Source of the DNA: BP-133 sp040756995
GTDB lineage: Bacteria; Actinomycetota; Acidimicrobiia; IMCC26256; BP-133
DNA length: 34,197 bases
Assembly (NCBI GenBank): GCA_040756995.1
Contig: JBFLYK010000069.1
Coordinates: forward strand, 1 to 34,197
Direction: 5' to 3'
In this document: one piece after another, positions 30,426 through 34,197 of the stretch
Numbering within the stretch: position 1 is the first letter of the stretch
How the letters are laid out: each line of letters opens with the position of its first letter
Translations under genes and position numbers: made by a program
The notes under the pieces: generated by a model
Databases searched by the model: none
Told to the model about the DNA's origin: nothing
What the model saw: the letters and a program-made list of their open reading frames with translations, nothing else

Positions 30426-30710
30426 ATGACACTCGAGACGCTGCGGGAACGGCGAGCCGAAGTGCTCGAGATCGCCCGCCGCCGGGGCGCCAAGGCGGTG
30501 TGGGTCTTCGGGTCGGTCGCCCGAGGTGAGGCGACGCCGGCCAGCGACATCGATTTCCTCGTCGAGTTCGAACCTGGCCGATCCCTCCTCGACCAGGTGC
30601 ACCTCATCGACGAGCTCGGCTCCCTGCTCGGTACCCCCGTCGAGGTCGTCGCCAAGGGCGGCCTCCTCGAGCGCGATCACCACATCCTGGCCGAGGCCGT
30701 CCCCCTGTGA
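30426..30710 (+). CDS. mntA: MntA-like nucleotidyltransferase antitoxin
   Basis: Minimal nucleotidyltransferase of 94 aa. The active site is VFGSVARGEATPASDIDFLV, giving G29-S30-x10-D41-x-D43, so the metal-binding Asp pair is present. In known MntA/HepT systems the MNT protein AMPylates a Tyr of its HEPN partner and so neutralises it. ATG 30426 is used; GTG 30423 directly before it is an alternative. Its stop overlaps the hepT start (GTGA), confirming coupled expression. This is the first gene after tRNA-Lys. Confidence 0.9.
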   Translation: MTLETLRERRAEVLEIARRRGAKAVWVFGSVARGEATPASDIDFLVEFEPGRSLLDQVHLIDELGSLLGTPVEVVAKGGLLERDHHILAEAVPL

Positions 30711-31033
30711 CCCGAGGCGACGAGCACCGCGTCGCCGACATTCTCGACGCCGCCCAGAAGCTGGCCGACCGACTCACCATCGACTTCGATACTTGGGTCG
30801 AAGACGAAGACCTCCGCCTCATCACCGAACGGCTCGTCGAGATCATTGGCGAAGCCGCCAGGGCCATGACCCCGGAAGGACGGGCGGCCTGGCCAGCAGT
30901 CGACTGGACCGGCCTCATCGGCCTACGAAACGTCCTGGTCCACGCCTACCACCGCATCCAACCCGAGCTCCTCTGGCAAGCGGCCACAGTGGACATCCCT
31001 GCCGTGGCTACGGAACTGCGGCAATCGCCTTAG
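30707..31033 (+). CDS. hepT: HepT-like HEPN ribonuclease toxin
   Basis: HEPN-domain protein of 108 aa, toxin of the MNT-HEPN pair. The RX4HXY motif is intact: R74-NVLV-H79-A-Y81 in GLRNVLVHAYHRI. In the family this forms an RNase (e.g. tRNA-cleaving) site across a dimer, and the Tyr is the AMPylation target. Helical regions ITERLVEIIGEAARAMTPE and the start DILDAAQKLADRL fit DUF86. GTG 30707 overlaps the mntA stop. The pair may act in plasmid or island maintenance or in phage defence. Confidence 0.92.
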   Translation: MTRGDEHRVADILDAAQKLADRLTIDFDTWVEDEDLRLITERLVEIIGEAARAMTPEGRAAWPAVDWTGLIGLRNVLVHAYHRIQPELLWQAATVDIPAVATELRQSP

Positions 31034-31219
31034 CCTCGGCGCGTGCAGCGGCAGGCGCTGGACGACCTCACCTAGACCACACGGAGCGCCGGTTCTGTAC
31101 GAACTCGGTGACATGAACTCCTGCCGTTCTGGACGCGGTCACTCTTGCGCTTGGGTCTAAGCCAGAAGGGTGTTCTCCATGGCCCACTGCCGCCCTGGTT
31201 GGAAGCGCTACTCACTCGA

Positions 31220-31225
31220 TACCGT
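31220..31225 (+). promoter_or_regulatory. Leaderless -10 box (TACCGT)
   Basis: TACCGT matches TANNNT and ends 7 bases before ATG 31233, the leaderless spacing. There is no Shine-Dalgarno before that ATG. The rest of 31034-31219 shows nothing I can name. Confidence 0.45.
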
Positions 31226-31232
31226 TGTGCCC

Positions 31233-32012
31233 ATGAGTGAGGAAGCCGGCCGCCTCGACGTGATTCGAAACCGAATTCGTTCCCATCCCGGCTATATCGA
31301 GTACATGAACTGCCTCGCCTTTGAGCAGACGATTGCAGGAGTCTTCTCTCCGAATCTTCGCGAACTCGTTGAACTCCTTGAGCGGGCAGCGCGGGACGAA
31401 GGGCTTGCCATCGAACTAATCCAGAATGTCCGCCGGCCCGATATTCGCGAGCGGTTCCAGGCGGCCTTGACTAGAGCGCTTCACAACTATGTGGCGAGTG
31501 CGATGACCCTTGTCGATCACGCCAGGCGCCTGATGCGCGGTCGCTCTGGTCCCGTAGTTGACGAGTTCCAGCAATTGAAGCTTGCAGTTGTGGAACGGGG
31601 CGAGGTCCAATTCGTACACGGCTTGCGCAACTTCATGCTTCACCGCACCGTGCCACTCATCGGCCATCGGCTGAGCTTCGCCCATGTGAACACACCGCAG
31701 CAGACGATGAGAAGTGAAGTGAGCCTCTCGGTTTCCCAGCTCCTTGAGTGGGATCGGTGGCCCGGGCCAGCAAAGGATTTCCTCGCTGAACAAGCCGATG
31801 ACCTGGAACTCCGCCCGGTCATCCGGCTGCACGGGGACCTCACATACAAACTGAATGTCTGGCTGCATACCGCCCTCGTCGCTGCGAACGGTCCCGCGTT
31901 GGAGGACGTCAACCGCTTGGTCGAGGAGGCCAACGCCGCTCTAATGGGATGCGACATCGAAACGGCTCGACAGAGGACCGCCGAGTGGACGGAGCGACGG
32001 TCGAGGCCGTGA
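31233..32012 (+). CDS. Uncharacterised protein with RX4H (HEPN-like)
   Basis: Protein of about 259 aa, not confidently assigned to a family. It is mainly helical. A stretch RALHNYVASAMTLVDHARRL is followed by FVHGLRNFMLHRTVPL, in which R132-NFML-H137 fits the RX4-6H ribonuclease motif of HEPN proteins. The pairing of an 'LHNYVAS' helix with an 'LRNxxxH' helix is the arrangement expected in such folds. ATG 31233 fits the leaderless -10 box; the frame extends to 31170. DNA here is less GC-rich than in the preceding 30 kb, suggesting recent transfer. It lies 199 bases after hepT and could be a second toxin or defence effector; no partner gene is evident. Confidence 0.6.
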   Translation: MSEEAGRLDVIRNRIRSHPGYIEYMNCLAFEQTIAGVFSPNLRELVELLERAARDEGLAIELIQNVRRPDIRERFQAALTRALHNYVASAMTLVDHARRLMRGRSGPVVDEFQQLKLAVVERGEVQFVHGLRNFMLHRTVPLIGHRLSFAHVNTPQQTMRSEVSLSVSQLLEWDRWPGPAKDFLAEQADDLELRPVIRLHGDLTYKLNVWLHTALVAANGPALEDVNRLVEEANAALMGCDIETARQRTAEWTERRSRP

Positions 32013-32392
32013 AGGCATGACGATCTCGCTTGGGCCATGCATCATCGCGACGCCCGGCGCCGGCGCACATAGCCCAGCCGTCCAGGCGGCTCCCTCCCAC
32101 GCCGATTGCCAGAACCGACAATTCCCTACGACCGAGAACACGTAGCCCTCGACTGCCACGCCACGTCCATCGTGGCCACCTTCGGCGCCGGCGCAGCCGG
32201 CTGAACTTCCTGGCAGGTCTTCGGGCGCTTCCGCCAGGGCCCTGAGGCAGAACCGCAATAACCGTCGCTGCCCGGGGGCGTCGCTCGGACTAGATGTGTC
32301 GTTCTGGCCGCCGCTTGCGCCACCCAACCCCAAGGGAGGGGGGGTGTCCGCCCACCCGGATCAGTGGCCAGCGCCTGCCATCGCCCAACCCT
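32013..32392. other. 380-base gap without recognised gene
   Basis: Between the convergent RX4H gene and the DUF5677-like gene. Both strands hold only short frames with no plausible protein. Two GC-rich blocks resemble each other (CGCCCGGCGCCGGCGCA near 32051 and TTCGGCGCCGGCGCAGCC near 32182), and a CTGGCAGG...CCGCCAG dyad lies near 32210-32240. I see no tRNA, terminal repeat or promoter; it may be decayed sequence. Confidence 0.5.
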
Positions 32393-33946
32393 TCAGTTGC
32401 CAGTACGAACCAGTGCCGCGTTGTACTCGTCGATCACGTCGTCGGCCATCGCGACCACCGTCTGCATGACCGACGGATCCACGAGGACGGCGACATCGAA
32501 GTTGGGGATGCGGTGCCACATGTGCAACGGATTGCGGCATCGCACGAGCGCATACCGGTCGAGCGCGGTCCAGTCGCCGTGCGTTGTGCCGCTCGCTGGA
32601 GCGAAAACGAAGTCGTAATCGCTCTTCAGACCGACGTCGATCGCCATCTGACGAGCGGTTACCCCCGAGAACGTCTTGTCGATGCTGATCTCCTGGAATT
32701 CCTCCCACACGTCTGCGTTCACCTCGGCGTCGAGATGCTCTAAGTATCGGGCAAGGTGATCGGGTACATCTTCCAGGGAGTCGGCGTACTCTTCCGCGTG
32801 GAGCTTGAGAAGCTTCAACCGCCCACGGCCGTAGTCCTTGAACCTCGTGTAGAGGCGCGGATCCGCCTTGTGGTCAAGCCAGCGGATCAAGATCTTCGCC
32901 TCAACTACCGATCTCATAAGCATGGCGCCATATTCGTCCGTCCAGAGCAACGGAGCGCCGGCCGCACCCTCGACAAGCCGGATCACGCGGGTGGCAATGC
33001 CGGTGAGCACCTCGTAACGATCCGGCGTGTACAGGTCGGGATCAATGCGGAGGGCTACTTCCTCCAAGCGCCGCCGCAATTGTTCTGAGGCATCCCGAAA
33101 GTGTGCCAATACTGCTGCGACGTCCGCTCTGTCCTGGGGCTCTCCGCCGCCGAGGTATGGGGATTCCGGCGAGATGCAACTGTAGAGACTCCAGTTGGAG
33201 CGCCAGAATCGCTGGCACCACTCGCGTCGGACCTCCGCGTCACCGTCCAGATCGAGCATTGCACCGAAGGTGGCGCGGATAGCCGGCTCCGTTTTGCTGC
33301 GCTCCTGCTCCGTGAGACGTTCCGGATACCGAGATAAGAGTTCAGGCATGTCGGACTCTGCGGGAACGTGTAGCCGCCCTGCCTTAACCACGCCGCGGAT
33401 GTACACGAACTTCGCTCGTGTGGGAACGAGGTGTTGACCGTGGAAGCTTTCCGCGATGATGGGCGCAAGGTATCTCTGCGCAACTTCCGGATCCACGCTC
33501 AAACCCCTACGGCGCCAAGTATCGAGCAGCCATCTGCCTGGCGCGTCTGGGTACATGCCGAGGGCGTGGGCGAACTCCTCAGGGAAGGCTTGTTCGTAGA
33601 TACCCTCGCCCTCGAGCGCGTCGAGGACCGGCGATCGGACCTCGACGGGAAAGCCCTCGAACTGCGTCAATCGTCCCCACGACGACGTCTCGGTACCGTG
33701 TTCCTTCAGCACGTCGTCGACGACGTCGAGCGCCCGGGTGACCAGGTACATCCCCCGGAGCGGGTGATCCGCAATGTGTGCGCACAGCCAAAGGAAGTCC
33801 GGAAGCGCATCCTTCAGCCATGAGCTGAGCGAGAGATTCGGCACGGTCAGCATTGGCGGTACGACGCGAGGGCCCTGCCGCTTGTGCGCGCTTAGCGGCG
33901 AGGTGTACCGCGTTCCGGTCTTTTTGCGCTTGTTGCTCTTGGCCAC
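32393..33946 (-). CDS. DUF5677-like large protein
   Basis: Protein of about 517 aa. The C-terminal ~200 residues resemble DUF5677: MRSVVEAKILIRWLDHKADPR, a RFKDYGRGRLKLLKLHAEEY segment, and the end DYDFVFAPASGTTHGDWTAL followed by DRYALVRCRNPLHMWHRIP. The N-terminal ~300 residues are unknown (LSSWLKDALPDFLWLCAHIA, then LLDTWRRRGLSVDPE). DUF5677 proteins occur as accessory genes; their activity is not established. GTG 33946 begins the basic VAKSNKRKKTG start and has GGACGG 8 bases upstream; the frame extends to 34105 but overlaps the transposase remnant. Base composition is poorer in GC than in the core genes to its left. Likely island cargo, possibly defence. Confidence 0.7.
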   Translation of the reverse strand: MAKSNKRKKTGTRYTSPLSAHKRQGPRVVPPMLTVPNLSLSSWLKDALPDFLWLCAHIADHPLRGMYLVTRALDVVDDVLKEHGTETSSWGRLTQFEGFPVEVRSPVLDALEGEGIYEQAFPEEFAHALGMYPDAPGRWLLDTWRRRGLSVDPEVAQRYLAPIIAESFHGQHLVPTRAKFVYIRGVVKAGRLHVPAESDMPELLSRYPERLTEQERSKTEPAIRATFGAMLDLDGDAEVRREWCQRFWRSNWSLYSCISPESPYLGGGEPQDRADVAAVLAHFRDASEQLRRRLEEVALRIDPDLYTPDRYEVLTGIATRVIRLVEGAAGAPLLWTDEYGAMLMRSVVEAKILIRWLDHKADPRLYTRFKDYGRGRLKLLKLHAEEYADSLEDVPDHLARYLEHLDAEVNADVWEEFQEISIDKTFSGVTARQMAIDVGLKSDYDFVFAPASGTTHGDWTALDRYALVRCRNPLHMWHRIPNFDVAVLVDPSVMQTVVAMADDVIDEYNAALVRTGN

Positions 33947-33986
33947 TGCAAACACCGTCCGTGATCTCGTATCCCAGGATCGCGCT

Positions 33987-34196
33987 TCAGCGGATCGAAG
34001 GCGACCGAGATTCGGCTCGGCTCGCCGAGAACTGTGCAACTGACGATGGCCGTTTACGCCGGGGCCGTCGTTTCTGTCGTAGCCGTTCGTAGGGGGTCTG
34101 TCCACCGAGGGCGCCGTGTGGGCGGTTGAAGTTGTAGAAGTCCTCCCACTCCTGGAGCTTTTCGGTGAAAAGCTTGGTGTCGTCGATGACCACGCC
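33987..34196 (-). mobile_element. IS3/IS481-type transposase, 3' fragment
   Basis: The C-terminal end of an integrase-core transposase runs off the right edge. KLFTEKLQEWEDFYNFNRPH and GALGGQTPYERLRQK are typical of the last part of the DDE integrase core and tail in IS3/IS481 families. The frame is open to the window edge, so the gene is partial at its 5' end. The stop at 33987 is followed 41 bases on by the start of the DUF5677-like gene on the same strand. No terminal inverted repeat can be fixed from this side. The Arg/Lys-rich tail beyond PYERLRQK may be native or altered. Confidence 0.8.
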
Positions 34197-34197
34197 G

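Noticed and set aside
1..34197. CRISPR array, rRNA genes or a prophage module
   Set aside because: No regularly spaced 25-40 bp repeats, no rRNA-like sequence and no phage structural or packaging genes are visible. The SLT protein alone does not indicate a phage.

Overview
The window is high-GC DNA with densely packed genes and many GTG/TTG starts. It carries gene families typical of Actinomycetota: a NarL-type kinase with a 'putative sensor' membrane domain, a SARP/BTAD-ATPase regulator, a STAS protein, crotonase and acyl-CoA synthetase, and leaderless -10 boxes of the TANNNT type. An uncultured actinobacterium, possibly of the Acidimicrobiia, is my best guess; the class is inference. The first ~60 bases are an almost pure G/C tract and look like an assembly edge.

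Layout. 126-3046 (+): histidine kinase, NarL/LuxR response regulator and a DUF4097-like envelope protein, probably one operon. 3104-4236: two copies of a 60-bp composite palindromic repeat bracket a minus-strand gene for an AbiEi-like/DUF559 nuclease-like protein. 4399-6816: a YceI lipocalin-like protein converges with a PEP mutase/isocitrate lyase-family enzyme, followed by a methyltransferase. 6973-10526 (+): large BTAD-ATPase regulator with an apparent one-base frameshift near its start. 10531-12069 (-): sulfatase. 12130-14959 (+): SLT transglycosylase-like protein, small membrane protein, a 39-aa basic sORF, a YbaK-type deacylase, and a receiver plus degenerate-GGDEF protein that converges with a HisKA-only protein. 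15890-22835 (-): crotonase, MFS exporter, GNAT, STAS, a secreted Pro/Ala-rich protein, acyl-CoA synthetase and a Kef-like cation/proton antiporter. The antiporter and a short pyruvate kinase diverge from an intergenic region carrying six GGTGAAC heptamers. 24071-25087 (-): subtilase. 25273-28270 (+): CcdA, a TlpA-like thioredoxin and a zinc-ribbon MBL protein (thiol-redox operon), then DUF3237 and a small basic protein. 28318-30030: nucleoside hydrolase converging with a TIGR01777 epimerase.

At 30195 a tRNA-Lys(CTT) gene marks a change in character. Beyond it lie an MntA/HepT (MNT-HEPN) toxin-antitoxin pair, an unclassified protein with its own RX4H motif (possible second HEPN), a large DUF5677-like gene in visibly less GC-rich DNA, and the 3' end of an IS3/IS481-type transposase cut by the window edge. 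I read this as the start of a tRNA-anchored accessory or defence island.

Most attention is due to: (i) the tRNA-Lys island with two RX4H-bearing genes; (ii) the duplicated palindromic repeat around the AbiEi-nuclease gene; (iii) the GGTGAAC array between the antiporter and the C-domain-less pyruvate kinase; (iv) the frameshift in the BTAD regulator; and (v) two apparent CTG starts in CTGA stop/start overlaps.
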